Of a stretch of DNA of 64,000 bases, positions 49,691 through 59,279 are shown one piece after another. Origin of the DNA: Frigoribacterium faeni (GTDB lineage Bacteria; Actinomycetota; Actinomycetes; Actinomycetales; Microbacteriaceae); contig NZ_JAAOYW010000002.1 of assembly GCF_011761235.1 (NCBI RefSeq), forward strand, positions 992,001-1,056,000. Direction: 5' to 3'. The position numbers were made by a program, and so were the translations under genes. Every line of letters starts with the position of its first letter. Position 1 is the first letter of the stretch. The notes under the pieces were generated by a model, which was not told where the DNA came from, did no database searches, and saw nothing but the letters and a program-made list of their open reading frames with translations.

Positions 49691-49746
49691 CGAGCGGTCA
49701 GTTCGGGTCGCTCGGGCCGCCGGGGACGACCCGAACCGACCACTCG
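49691..49746. repeat. Hairpin repeat family C, copy 1 (56 bp)
   Basis: CGAGCGGTCAGTTCGGGTCG pairs with CGACCCGAACCGACCACTCG with two mismatches around a 16-nt loop. The loop and about 40 bp after the hairpin (CCCTGGGTGCCAGCCCCGCT) are shared with copy 2 at 50276. Compared with copy 2 one stem pair is G-C instead of C-G. Confidence 0.9.
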
Positions 49747-49790
49747 GCGCACCGACCCCGACCCTGGGTGCCAGCCCCGCTCTTGCCTCT

Positions 49791-49865
49791 CCTCGTTCAG
49801 GAAGCTCGGTCCTGATCCGCGCGGCGGGGAGACCCGCAGTCCTGAGTCGTGCACGGTTCAGGAAC
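49791..49865. repeat. Hairpin repeat family E, copy 3 (75 bp, inverted orientation)
   Basis: It starts CCTCGTTCAGGAA and ends GTGCACGGTTCAGGAAC, with CCTGATCC and TCCTGAGTC between. It matches the reverse complement of the copy at 46473 over most of its length but is shorter. Confidence 0.7.
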
Positions 49866-49938
49866 TGTGCCCCGTGCCCTCCTGAGCCGGCGCAGTCAGC
49901 CGACGGAGGCGTCGGTCCCGTCGGCGGGGCCAGGCCCG

Positions 49939-50250
49939 TCAGCCGGGCGTGACGGCGCGCAGGTCACGCTCGTACGTGCGCATCGGGCGACCGAGCAGGG
50001 AGTGCTCGAACGGCTCGCCGATCGCCTCCCAGCCCTCGCTCTCGGAGAGGTGCAGGGCCGCGGCGTCGTCGAGCAGTGCGTGCAGGACGACCCGCGTGTG
50101 ACCGAGCTCGGCGAGCCGATCCGTCACGTGACGGATCAGCGCTCGCGCGAGACCCCGCCCCTGCGCGGCCGGCGCGACGGCGAGCAGCCCCAGGACGGCA
50201 GCGTCCGTCGGGTCGGACGTCGTCCACGTGTCGATCCTGCCGGGCGGAGG
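49939..50250 (-). pseudogene. GNAT acetyltransferase remnant
   Basis: Only the second half of a GNAT domain is present: AVLGLLAVAPAAQGRGLARALIRHV is strand 4 with the acetyl-CoA loop (QGRGLA), followed by LGHTRVVLHALLDDAAALHLSESEGWEAIGEPFEHSLLGRPMRTYERDL. About 60-70 N-terminal residues are missing. The frame runs upstream into a family C hairpin (50276-50331) without a credible start. It therefore looks like a gene truncated at or near the hairpin. Expression is unlikely. Confidence 0.7.
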
Positions 50251-50275
50251 CCGGGAAGCGGTGGGCGTCGGGCGT

Positions 50276-50331
50276 CGAGTGGTCAGTTCCGGTCGCTCGG
50301 GCCGCCGGGGACGACCGGAACCGACCACTCG
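50276..50331. repeat. Hairpin repeat family C, copy 2 (56 bp)
   Basis: CGAGTGGTCAGTTCCGGTCG pairs with CGACCGGAACCGACCACTCG with one mismatch. It abuts the broken end of the GNAT remnant. A partial extra right end (CCGACCACTCGG) follows at about 50345. Confidence 0.9.
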
Positions 50332-50407
50332 GCACACCGGCTCCGACCACTCGGGGCACCGACACCGACCCTGGGTGCCAGCCCCGCTCGCGCCGGGGCC
50401 CGAGGTA

Positions 50408-50413
50408 TATCGT
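50408..50413 (+). promoter_or_regulatory. Predicted -10 element (TATCGT) of the padR-like gene
   Basis: TATATCGT 35 bp before the ATG; the leader contains ACAGGAG. Confidence 0.5.
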
Positions 50414-50447
50414 TCGGGCATCGCTCGACCCTCGACAGGAGATCATC

Positions 50448-50981
50448 ATGGGCACCTCACGCAACCCCGGCACCTTCGGCGTCGACCTCGAGGGGATGTG
50501 GCAGGCGATGGATCAGCTCCGCTCGACCTTCGACCGTCGCGACGGTGCCCGCGCCCCCCGCGGCGAGGTCCGCGCGGCGATCCTCGCCCTGCTCGGCGAG
50601 CGGCCGATGCACGGGTACCAGATCATCCACGAGATCGACGAGCGCACCGGCGGCGACTGGAAGCCCAGCGCCGGCTCCGTCTACCCGACCCTGCAGCTGC
50701 TCGCCGACGAGGGCCTGATCGAGGCGGAGGAGACCGACGGCCGCAAGGTCTGGTCGCTCACCGATTCCGGCCGGGCCGCCGCGGGCGTCGACGAGACCGA
50801 CCCGTGGGCGCCGCAGCGCGCCTCCGGCGACCGCCGCACCGCCCTGCCCAAGGCGGGCGTCGAGCTCGCCCGGGCGACCGCCCAGGTCGGCCGCACCGGC
50901 ACCCCCGCCCAGGTCGACGAGGCGGTGGCGGTGCTCGACGAGGCCCGTCGGCGCATCTACTCGATCCTCGCCCGAGACTGA
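50448..50981 (+). CDS. PadR-family transcriptional regulator
   Basis: A 177-residue regulator. The winged helix is RGEVRAAILALLGERPMHGYQIIHEIDERTGGDWKPSAGSVYPTLQLLADEGLIEAEETDGRKVWSLT, the PadR pattern with GSVYPTLQLL as recognition segment. The C-terminal part is helical for dimerisation. ACAGGAG precedes the ATG. The next gene begins 6 bp after the stop, so this regulator and the UbiB-type kinase form a unit. It probably regulates its own promoter. Confidence 0.92.
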   Translation: MGTSRNPGTFGVDLEGMWQAMDQLRSTFDRRDGARAPRGEVRAAILALLGERPMHGYQIIHEIDERTGGDWKPSAGSVYPTLQLLADEGLIEAEETDGRKVWSLTDSGRAAAGVDETDPWAPQRASGDRRTALPKAGVELARATAQVGRTGTPAQVDEAVAVLDEARRRIYSILARD

Positions 50982-50986
50982 CCGGG

Positions 50987-52699
<1,713 letters not shown>

Positions 52700-52735
52700 G
52701 GGCGGCGCGGGCCGCGCGGCCCGAGCGACAGCCGC

Positions 52736-53413
52736 TCACGCGCGCGCCGTCTCGTGCAGCACCCGTCGGGCGACGACGTTGCCGAGCAGCTGCGCGGCCT
52801 GCACGAGCACGATGACGATGATGATCACCGTCACCATCACGACCGTGTCGAAGCGCTGGTAGCCGTAGGTGATGGCGAGGTTGCCGAGCCCGCCGCCGCC
52901 GACCAGCCCCGCGACGGCGGTCGCGTCGACGAGCGCCACGAAGATGTAGGTGAGGCCCAGCACCAACGGGCCGAGCGCCTCCGGCACGACGATGGTGACG
53001 AGCACCCGCAGGGGCGATGCGCCCATCGCGGCCCCCGCCTCCACCGATCCGCGGTCGACGGCGACGAGGTTCGTCTCGGCGATGCGCGCGATCGAGAAGG
53101 TCGCCACGATGGTGAGGGCGAAGATCGCCGCGCCGGTGCCGATGCTCGTGCCGATGACGACCCGGGTGAGGGGCGAGATCGCGACGATCAAGATGATGAA
53201 CGGGATGGGGCGGATCACGTTGATGACCGCGTTCAGCGTCGTCGAGACGACCGCGTTCTGCAGCAGGGCGCCGCGTCGGGTCGAGTAGAGCACCAGACCC
53301 AGCACGACGCCGAGCACCGTCGCGAGGACGAACGACACGGTCACCATCTGGAGCGTCTGCAGCAGGGCCGTCCAGATCTTGGGCCAGAGCACGGCGGGGT
53401 CGATGTCACGCAC
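52736..53413 (-). CDS. metI: Methionine ABC transporter permease
   Basis: A 225-residue permease with five or six helices. ALLQTLQMVTVSFVLATVLGVVLGLVLY opens the BPD-type domain. The cytoplasmic EAA loop is VEAGAAMGASPLRVLVTIVVPEALGPL. VDATAVAGLVGGGGLGNLAITYGYQRFD is typical of MetI. GTG 53413 overlaps the end of metN by 8 bp. It completes the metQ-metN-metI operon. Confidence 0.94.
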   Translation of the reverse strand: MRDIDPAVLWPKIWTALLQTLQMVTVSFVLATVLGVVLGLVLYSTRRGALLQNAVVSTTLNAVINVIRPIPFIILIVAISPLTRVVIGTSIGTGAAIFALTIVATFSIARIAETNLVAVDRGSVEAGAAMGASPLRVLVTIVVPEALGPLVLGLTYIFVALVDATAVAGLVGGGGLGNLAITYGYQRFDTVVMVTVIIIVIVLVQAAQLLGNVVARRVLHETARA

Positions 53414-54443
53414 CGGCGACCACCTCCGTCACGGTCGTGGTGCGCCGGAGGTCGACGATCGCGGCGTCGACGGCGGGGTCGTCGCCGAGCAGCTCGACCG
53501 TGAGGTCGCCGAAGAGCCGTGACTGCAGCTCGCTCACGCCGCCGTAGACGACGTTGAAGTCGACGCCGTGGGTGCGCGCCACGCGCGACAGGAACGGGTC
53601 GTTCGACTCGCGGTCCTCGACGTGGAGGCGCACGATGCGTCCCGTGTGGACCTCGCGGATGCGTCGCAGGGCCCCGGGGGTCGCCTGGTGGTGCAGCACC
53701 GACGAGACGAACCGCCGCGACGTGGGGTGCTGCGGGTCGGCGAACAGGTCGTAGGCCGACCCGGTCTCGACGACCTCGCCGCCCTGCATCACGGCGACGC
53801 TGTCGGCGAGCTCGCGGATCACCTCCATCTCGTGCGTCACGAGCAGCACGGTGAGCCCCTGCTCTTCGTTGACCCGGCGCAGCAGGTCGAGCACCTCGCC
53901 CGTGGTCTGGGGGTCGAGGGCGCTCGTCGCCTCGTCCGAGATGAGCACGTCGGGGCGGTTCGCCAGCGCCCGGGCGATGCCGACGCGCTGCTTCTGGCCG
54001 CCCGAGAGGCGCGACGGGTACTCGAGCGCCTTCTCGCTGAGCCCGACGAACTCGAGCAGCTCCTCGACGCGGTCGACGGTCTCGTCGCGGGACAGCCCGG
54101 ACAGCCTCAGCGGGTACGCGACGTTGCCGTAGACGGTGCGCGACGACAACAGGTTGAACTGCTGGAACACCATGCCGATGCGGCGACGGGCGGCGTACAG
54201 CTCCCGGCCCCGCAGCGCCGACACCTCGCGTCCGTCGACGACCACCCGGCCGCTCGTCGGCCGCTCCAGGGCGTTCACGGTGCGCAGCAGCGTCGACTTG
54301 CCCGCGCCCGAGTAGCCGACGATGCCGAACACCTCGCCGCGGCGCACCTCCAGGCTGACGTCGCGCAGGGCGTCGAACCGGCGCCCCTGCACCGTGTACG
54401 ACTTCGAGACGTGCTCGAACGAGACGACCGGGGCCGCCGTCAC
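53406..54443 (-). CDS. metN: Methionine ABC transporter ATPase
   Basis: A 345-residue ATP-binding subunit. Walker A is GYSGAGKST, the Q loop is MVFQQFNLL, the signature is LSGGQKQR, Walker B is VLISDEATSALD and the H loop is VLLVTHEMEV. The last 90 residues are the NIL domain (DVDFNVVYGGVSELQSRLFGDLTVELLG) that binds methionine and inhibits transport. GTG 54443 overlaps the metQ stop by 4 bp. Confidence 0.95.
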   Translation of the reverse strand: MTAAPVVSFEHVSKSYTVQGRRFDALRDVSLEVRRGEVFGIVGYSGAGKSTLLRTVNALERPTSGRVVVDGREVSALRGRELYAARRRIGMVFQQFNLLSSRTVYGNVAYPLRLSGLSRDETVDRVEELLEFVGLSEKALEYPSRLSGGQKQRVGIARALANRPDVLISDEATSALDPQTTGEVLDLLRRVNEEQGLTVLLVTHEMEVIRELADSVAVMQGGEVVETGSAYDLFADPQHPTSRRFVSSVLHHQATPGALRRIREVHTGRIVRLHVEDRESNDPFLSRVARTHGVDFNVVYGGVSELQSRLFGDLTVELLGDDPAVDAAIVDLRRTTTVTEVVAGA

Positions 54444-55465
54444 GAGGTCAGCTCGCGGGCGGCGGTCTCGAGCTCGGCCAGGGTGCTGCGCAGGTCGGCG
54501 ACCGGCACGTCGACGAGCACGGTGGCGCCGAACGACTCCTCCTCGAGCGCGGCCGCGACGCGCGGGTCGGCGTAGGCGTCCGCCAACTTGGTCCACGCCT
54601 CGTCGTCCGCGTCGTCCGCCCGGGTCACGACGGCGTTGACGTAGGGGCGCGACTCCTCGCTGAGCGAGTCGTCGAGGTAGAGCGCGTCCTCGGCGTCGAC
54701 CTGCTGCGACGGGTCGAAGTACGAGGTGCCGACCACGACGGCGTCGAGGCTCGGGTCGTCGAACTGGGTGGGGATGGTCGTCGCGCCGATCGGCACGAAC
54801 TCGAGGCCGAGGTCGTTCGTCACGACGTCGTCGACGGTCGGGTACAGGCCGACGTCCGGGCCGAGCTCGATCAGCCCGGCCGCCTGCAGGATGAACAGCG
54901 CCCGGGCGCCGTTCGACGCGTCGTCGGGGATCGCGATGCGCGCGCCCTGCCCGAGCTGGTCGAGGTCGTCGATCGTCGCGGAGAAGACGCCCCACTGCGT
55001 GATGGTGGTCGAGAACACCGGCGTCAGGTCGGTGTCGTGGGCGACGTTGTAGGCGCTCAGGAACGCCGTGTGCTGGAACGCGTTGGCGTCGACCTCGCCG
55101 GCGACGAGCGCCGAGTTCGGCAGCGTCCAGTCGTCGAAGTTGACCCAGGTCACGTCGAGGCCCTCCTCGGCCGCGACGGTCTTCACCGCGTCCTGCAGGT
55201 CGCTCTCGCCGCTGCCGGCGATCTTCACGCTGATCCGGTCGCCGCCCCCTGCGCCGCCGCCGGTCGCGGCCTGGGCGCCGTCGCCGGACCCCGCGGTGGC
55301 CGACCCGGCCCAGAAGCCGCCGCCGACGAGGGCCGCGGCGACGACGACGCCGAGCCCGGTCAGCAGGCCGCGTCGCCGCCGACGGCGCGACCGGTCGAGG
55401 GAGGTGCGGAGCCCGACGGGCGGGTCGGCGGCGGGCGTGGACTGCGGTGCGTCGTGATCGGACAC
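54440..55465 (-). CDS. metQ: MetQ-type methionine-binding protein, TM-anchored
   Basis: A 341-residue NlpA/MetQ-type binding protein. The body is typical: ISVKIAGSGESDLQDAVKTVAAEEGLDVTWVNFDDWTLPNSALVAGEVDANAFQHTAFL, VFSTTITQWGVFSATI, IAIPDDASNGARALFILQAAGLIEL. MetQ proteins are normally lipoproteins, but here RRRRRRGLLTGLGVVVAAALVGGGFWAGSATAG has no cysteine and no lipobox, so a membrane anchor or a cleaved signal is expected. GTG 55465 is the first gene of the operon. A palindromic region upstream is shared with the divergent monooxygenase gene. Confidence 0.92.
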   Translation of the reverse strand: MSDHDAPQSTPAADPPVGLRTSLDRSRRRRRRGLLTGLGVVVAAALVGGGFWAGSATAGSGDGAQAATGGGAGGGDRISVKIAGSGESDLQDAVKTVAAEEGLDVTWVNFDDWTLPNSALVAGEVDANAFQHTAFLSAYNVAHDTDLTPVFSTTITQWGVFSATIDDLDQLGQGARIAIPDDASNGARALFILQAAGLIELGPDVGLYPTVDDVVTNDLGLEFVPIGATTIPTQFDDPSLDAVVVGTSYFDPSQQVDAEDALYLDDSLSEESRPYVNAVVTRADDADDEAWTKLADAYADPRVAAALEEESFGATVLVDVPVADLRSTLAELETAARELTS

Positions 55466-55590
55466 GGTGACTCCTCGGTGTGGGGGGACGGGCGGTCGGC
55501 GTCGGGGCGGGGTGCGCCGCGGGAGGGCCGACCGGCTGGTGGCTGCCGACCCTGCCACGGCCGTCGCCCCCGCCGCGACGACTCTTGCGA

Positions 55591-55619
55591 CATGTGTCGT
55601 GACGTTTCGTCATGTGTCG
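55591..55619. promoter_or_regulatory. Operator candidate between metQ and the SfnB-like gene
   Basis: CATGTGTCG occurs twice as a direct repeat (55591-55599 and 55611-55619). Between them is the perfect palindrome TGACGTTTCGTCA (55600-55612). Position between two divergent sulfur-related units suggests one regulator controls both. Confidence 0.5.
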
Positions 55620-55662
55620 CCGGGCCTGTCGCAGGAGGCGCGGGCATGACACAAAGGAGCGC

Positions 55663-56955
55663 ATGACCGACAGCACGAGCGCCCCCGACCCCCGCCTCCT
55701 CGACGACCGCATCGAGGCGGTCTTCGGGCCCCTGGTCGACGACGTCGCGGCCGGCGCCGTCGCCCGCGAACGGGACCGCCGCCTGCCCGTGGACGAGGTC
55801 GACCGGCTGCGCCGGGCCGGCTTCGGGGCCCTGCGGGTGCCGGCCGAGCACGGCGGCTGGGGCGCGTCCCTGGAGCAGGAGTTCCGTCTCCTCGTCCGGC
55901 TCGGCGCGGCCGACTCGAACCTGCCGCAGCTGCTGCGGGGGCACGTGGCGTTCGTCGAGACGCAGCGGGCCCAGCCCGACGGGCCGCTCCGCACCGAGTG
56001 GCTGACGCGGCTCGCGGCCGGCGACGTGCTCGTCGGCAACGCGCAGGCCGAGCGGGGCGACGCGACCGCCGTCACGACCCGGCTGACCGAGGTCGACGGC
56101 CGCCTGCGCCTCGACGGCCGCAAGTTCTACAGCACGGGCACCCTCTACGCCGACTGGATCTGGGTCGGGGCGCTGCGCGGCGACGAGCCCGTCGCGCTCG
56201 CGGTGCGCGCCGACGCCCCGGGCGTCACCCGCGTCGACGACTGGGGCGGCTTCGGGCAGCGGCTCACCGGCAGCGGCACGACCGTCTTCGACGACGTCGA
56301 GGTCGACCCGCGCCAGGTGCTGCCGTGGAGCGACAACGCCGAGCGCCGCCCCCTCGCCTACACGCAGGCGCTCTACCAGCTCGTCCTGCTCGCGACGCAG
56401 AGCGGCATCGCCCGGGCCGTGCTGCGCGACGCCGTCGACTTCGTCCGGCCGCGCACCCGCACCTTCGGCGTCGCCGGCGTCTCGCTGCCCCGGGAGGACC
56501 CGCTCGTGCAGGGCGTCGTCGGCCGGCTGTCGAGCATCGCGTCGGCGGTCGAGGCGGTCACGCTGTCGGCGGTGCGGGCGCTGGAGGCGGCGGACCGGCG
56601 GGCGGGGGAGGCGGCGGACGCCGTGGGCGGTGCGGGAGCCCTGGGTGCGGCGGGCGCGTCGGGTACTGGGGATCCCGACGAGGGGTACCAGGAGGCGCTC
56701 GCCACGGTCTTCGAGGCGCAGCAGGTCGTCCTGCCGCTCGTGCTCGAGGCGGCGACCGCCCTGTTCGAGGTGGGAGGCGCCTCCGCGGTGGACTCGGACC
56801 GGGCCCTCGACCGGCACTGGCGGAACGCCCGGACCATCGCGTCGCACAACCCCGCCGTGCACCGCGAGCGGGCGCTGGGCGACCGGCGCCTCAACGGCAC
56901 CCCCTTCCGCACCGGCCCCGTGAGCCGTCACGAACGGCTCCTCCTGCCGTCGTGA
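55663..56955 (+). CDS. SfnB/DszC-like flavin-dependent monooxygenase (acyl-CoA dehydrogenase fold)
   Basis: A 430-residue member of the acyl-CoA dehydrogenase superfamily. FGALRVPAEHGGWGASLEQEFRLLVRLGAADSNLPQLLRGHVAFVE, FYSTGTLYADWIWVGA and the C-terminal DRHWRNARTIASHNPAVHRERALGDRRLNG match the SfnB/DszC group, FMN-dependent monooxygenases that release sulfur from sulfones or thiophenes. Divergence from metNIQ through a common palindrome supports a role in sulfur scavenging; inference. A low-complexity insert is at about 325-345. The last 11 residues and the stop codon lie in a family B hairpin. AAAGGAG precedes the ATG. Confidence 0.85.
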   Translation: MTDSTSAPDPRLLDDRIEAVFGPLVDDVAAGAVARERDRRLPVDEVDRLRRAGFGALRVPAEHGGWGASLEQEFRLLVRLGAADSNLPQLLRGHVAFVETQRAQPDGPLRTEWLTRLAAGDVLVGNAQAERGDATAVTTRLTEVDGRLRLDGRKFYSTGTLYADWIWVGALRGDEPVALAVRADAPGVTRVDDWGGFGQRLTGSGTTVFDDVEVDPRQVLPWSDNAERRPLAYTQALYQLVLLATQSGIARAVLRDAVDFVRPRTRTFGVAGVSLPREDPLVQGVVGRLSSIASAVEAVTLSAVRALEAADRRAGEAADAVGGAGALGAAGASGTGDPDEGYQEALATVFEAQQVVLPLVLEAATALFEVGGASAVDSDRALDRHWRNARTIASHNPAVHRERALGDRRLNGTPFRTGPVSRHERLLLPS

Positions 56956-56977
56956 CCAGCCGTTCGTGACGGCTCAC
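56920..56977. repeat. Hairpin repeat family B, copy 3, overlapping a gene end (58 bp)
   Basis: Perfect 20-bp arms GTGAGCCGTCACGAACGGCT and complement, 58 bp in total with an unmatched centre. The left arm encodes the last residues of the SfnB-like protein (VSRHERLLLPS) and the TGA stop lies in the centre. Confidence 0.9.
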
Positions 56978-57027
56978 CGACGCGCGGCGCCGGTGCCGCG
57001 GGCCTCGACGGCGAGCTCGGGCGCCGG

Positions 57028-57033
57028 TAGCGT
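57028..57033 (+). promoter_or_regulatory. Predicted -10 element (TAGCGT)
   Basis: TAGCGT 27 bp before GTG 57061. Confidence 0.45.
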
Positions 57034-57060
57034 GGCGGGACGTCACCGAGGGGGTACACC

Positions 57061-57288
57061 GTGAACACCGCGACCGTCGTCATCGTCCTGTTCCTGCTCG
57101 CCATCGCCGCGGCCACCGTCGCGATCATGCTGCGCGACCGGCGGGACCGGGCGCTCGCCGCGAAGCTCGACGACGCCGACCCGGGGGCCGGGGTCCGGGC
57201 GCAAGCCGACGCCGAGCGCGGACAGGCCGGAGCCCGGGGCCAGGCCGGCGGCGCGTCGTGGTCGGGCGCCGACCAGAACTCGGCCTGA
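57061..57288 (+). CDS. Small single-helix membrane protein (75 aa)
   Basis: A short protein with one N-terminal helix (TVVIVLFLLAIAAATVAIML, about 5-24), a basic RDRRDR stop-transfer, and a hydrophilic Ala/Gly/Asp tail. No family recognised. The GTG is preceded by GAGGGGG and by a promoter-like hexamer. It is probably a membrane-anchored small protein. Confidence 0.6.
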   Translation: MNTATVVIVLFLLAIAAATVAIMLRDRRDRALAAKLDDADPGAGVRAQADAERGQAGARGQAGGASWSGADQNSA

Positions 57289-57369
57289 CCCGACCTCCTG
57301 ACCCGACCTCTCGTGGCCGGGCCCGGTCTCACCGGCCCGACCCGCGCCTCCTCGGCCTGGGCAGGCGGT

Positions 57370-57425
57370 CGAGTGGTCGGCCCCGGCCCCTCCCGGCCCC
57401 GCCGACCGCGCATCCTGACCACTCG
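57370..57425. repeat. Hairpin repeat family C, copy 4 (56 bp, decayed)
   Basis: Ends CGAGTGGTCGG and CTGACCACTCG are kept at exactly 56 bp but the inner stem no longer pairs well. It occupies the 309-bp gap before the phosphate transporter gene. Confidence 0.75.
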
Positions 57426-57482
57426 GCGCCCGCGCCGGCACCCGCGCCCACACCGGCACACCCACCCTGCACGCACTGCACA

Positions 57483-57527
57483 ATTCGCCTGCTGTTCACC
57501 GACGCGGCCACGCTCCCGGCCTAGCGT
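57483..57527 (+). promoter_or_regulatory. pit promoter with a possible PHO box
   Basis: ATTCGCC (57483-57489) and GTTCACC (57494-57500) are 11 bp apart, the period of Streptomyces PhoP direct-repeat units (GTTCACC). They end 21 bp before TAGCGT (57522-57527), where an activator would overlap the -35. The leader would be about 63 nt. Confidence 0.45.
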
Positions 57528-57596
57528 CGCCCGTGCAGGAGCGCGCCCGTCACCGTGACGGCCCCCGGGCCCCCGCAGAGCTGAGGGGCAACGACG

Positions 57597-58760
57597 ATGG
57601 ACGTCTTCGTCACGGTCACGCTCGTGATCGTCGTGGCGCTCGTGTTCGACTTCACGAACGGGTTCCACGACACGGCCAACGCGATGGCCACCTCCGTCGC
57701 GACCGGGGCGCTGAAGCCGAAGGTGGCGGTGCTCATCTCGGCGGTGCTCAACCTCGTCGGCGCGTTCCTGTCGACCGAGGTCGCGAGCACGGTGTCGAAC
57801 GGGATCATCCGCGAGGGCGAGGGAGGGGTGCAGGTCACCCCGACGATGATCTTCGCCGGCCTCGTCGGCGCCGTCATCTGGAACCTCGCCACCTGGTACC
57901 TGGGCCTGCCCTCGAGCTCGTCGCACGCCCTCTTCGGCGGGCTGATCGGCGCGGCCGTGATCGGCGCGGGGGTCGGCTCGGTCGACTTCGCGGTGGTCCT
58001 CTCGAAGGTGGTGCTGCCCGCGCTCATCTCGCCCCTCGTCGCCGGGGCCGTCGCCCTCGTCGCGACCTACGCCGCGTACCGGATCACGAAGCAGGCGACG
58101 CTGCGCGGCTCGACCGCCGGGTTCCGCCACGGCCAGACGGTCAGCGCCTCGCTCGTCTCGCTCGCGCACGGCACGAACGACGCGCAGAAGACGATGGGCG
58201 TCATCACGCTCACCCTGATCGCCGCCGGCTACCAGGGAGCCGGCACCACCCCGCAGCTCTGGGTCGTCCTCGCGTGCGGCCTCGCGATCGCGCTCGGCAC
58301 CTACCTCGGCGGCTGGCGCATCATGCGCACCGTCGGCAAGCGCATCACCGACGTGCAGGCCCCTCAGGGCTTCGCGGCCGAGACGAGCTCGGCGGCGACG
58401 ATCCTCATCTCGTCGCACCTCGGCTTCGCGCTGTCGACGACGCAGGTGACGTCGGGCTCCATCGTCGGGGCGGGCCTCGGCAAGAAGCTCGCGACCGTGC
58501 ACTGGGGCGTCGTCGGCAAGATCGCCTCGGCCTGGGTGATCACGCTGCCCGCGGCCGCCCTCGTCGGCGGGGTGAGCGCCTGGATCGCCAGCACGAGCAC
58601 CCTCGGGCTCGTCGTCGTGGCCGTGCTCGCGCTGGCCGGCGGCTCCGCCCTCGTGCTGCTCGCGCGTCGCCACCCGGTGACCCACGAGACCGTCAACGAC
58701 AGCGAGGAGGCGCCCGCCGCGACCCAGCCGGCCGGCGCCTCCCGCGGACAGGGAGAGTGA
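57597..58760 (+). CDS. pit: Inorganic phosphate transporter, Pit family
   Basis: A 387-residue phosphate permease with about 10 helices, moving metal-phosphate with protons. The two duplicated signature motifs are FDFTNGFHDTANAMATSVATGAL near the N-terminus and LVSLAHGTNDAQKTMGVI in the second half. Other conserved blocks are WNLATWYLGLPSSSSHALFGGLIG and LISSHLGFALSTTQVTSGSIVGAG. The ATG has GAGGGG upstream. Its stop overlaps the next gene by 4 bp. Confidence 0.95.
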   Translation: MDVFVTVTLVIVVALVFDFTNGFHDTANAMATSVATGALKPKVAVLISAVLNLVGAFLSTEVASTVSNGIIREGEGGVQVTPTMIFAGLVGAVIWNLATWYLGLPSSSSHALFGGLIGAAVIGAGVGSVDFAVVLSKVVLPALISPLVAGAVALVATYAAYRITKQATLRGSTAGFRHGQTVSASLVSLAHGTNDAQKTMGVITLTLIAAGYQGAGTTPQLWVVLACGLAIALGTYLGGWRIMRTVGKRITDVQAPQGFAAETSSAATILISSHLGFALSTTQVTSGSIVGAGLGKKLATVHWGVVGKIASAWVITLPAAALVGGVSAWIASTSTLGLVVVAVLALAGGSALVLLARRHPVTHETVNDSEEAPAATQPAGASRGQGE

Positions 58761-59128
58761 CCGTGTTCCTCGGAGTGGACTGGGGCGCCTTCGTGGTCGT
58801 CTTCGTGGTGGCCCTCGCCGCCACCGCCGTCATCGTCACGGCCTTCGCGCTCGGCATCCGCCTGTTCGCCGCCGGGGCGACCGAGCCCGTCGCCGCGGTC
58901 GCGGGCGCTGGTGCTGGTGCTGACGCGGGATCGCTCGCTCGGGGTGCCGCCGCCGGTGCCGGCTCGTCGGACGGCGCGGCCCGGAGCGCAGGAGGCGCCG
59001 GTCGCGTCCCGACGGACCCTCGCGCCCCGCGCTCCCTCGCCGCGACCGTCGGAGGTGCGGCCTGCTTCGGGGTCGGCGTCGCCGCGGTGCTCTTCGGCCT
59101 GTGGATGATCGTTCCCCAGTTCCACTGA
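58757..59128 (+). CDS. Small membrane protein coupled to pit
   Basis: A 123-residue protein starting at a GTG that overlaps the pit stop (GTGA). Helix 1 is about 9-35 (GAFVVVFVVALAATAVIVTAFALGIRL) and helix 2 about 97-119 (LAATVGGAACFGVGVAAVLFGLWMIV); between them is an Ala/Gly-rich spacer. Similar small proteins follow pit in other Actinobacteria, so a role in phosphate uptake is plausible, but no function is known. Confidence 0.78.
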   Translation: MTVFLGVDWGAFVVVFVVALAATAVIVTAFALGIRLFAAGATEPVAAVAGAGAGADAGSLARGAAAGAGSSDGAARSAGGAGRVPTDPRAPRSLAATVGGAACFGVGVAAVLFGLWMIVPQFH

Positions 59129-59188
59129 CGCCGGTCTCGGCGGGCCGACCCGCACCTCCTCGGCTCTCCCGGGCTACTCGCGAGGGGT

Positions 59189-59244
59189 CGAGTGGTCGGT
59201 TCCGGCTCGTGCCGGGCCCTCCAAGAGCCGGGACCGACCACTCG
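59189..59244. repeat. Hairpin repeat family C, copy 3 (56 bp)
   Basis: CGAGTGGTCGGTTCCGGCTC pairs with GAGCCGGGACCGACCACTCG with one G-T mismatch and a 16-nt loop. It lies between the converging pit unit and the GlxA-type regulator. Confidence 0.9.
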
Positions 59245-59279
59245 ACGCCCGGCCCGAGGGCCAGGGGCCGGGGGCCGGG

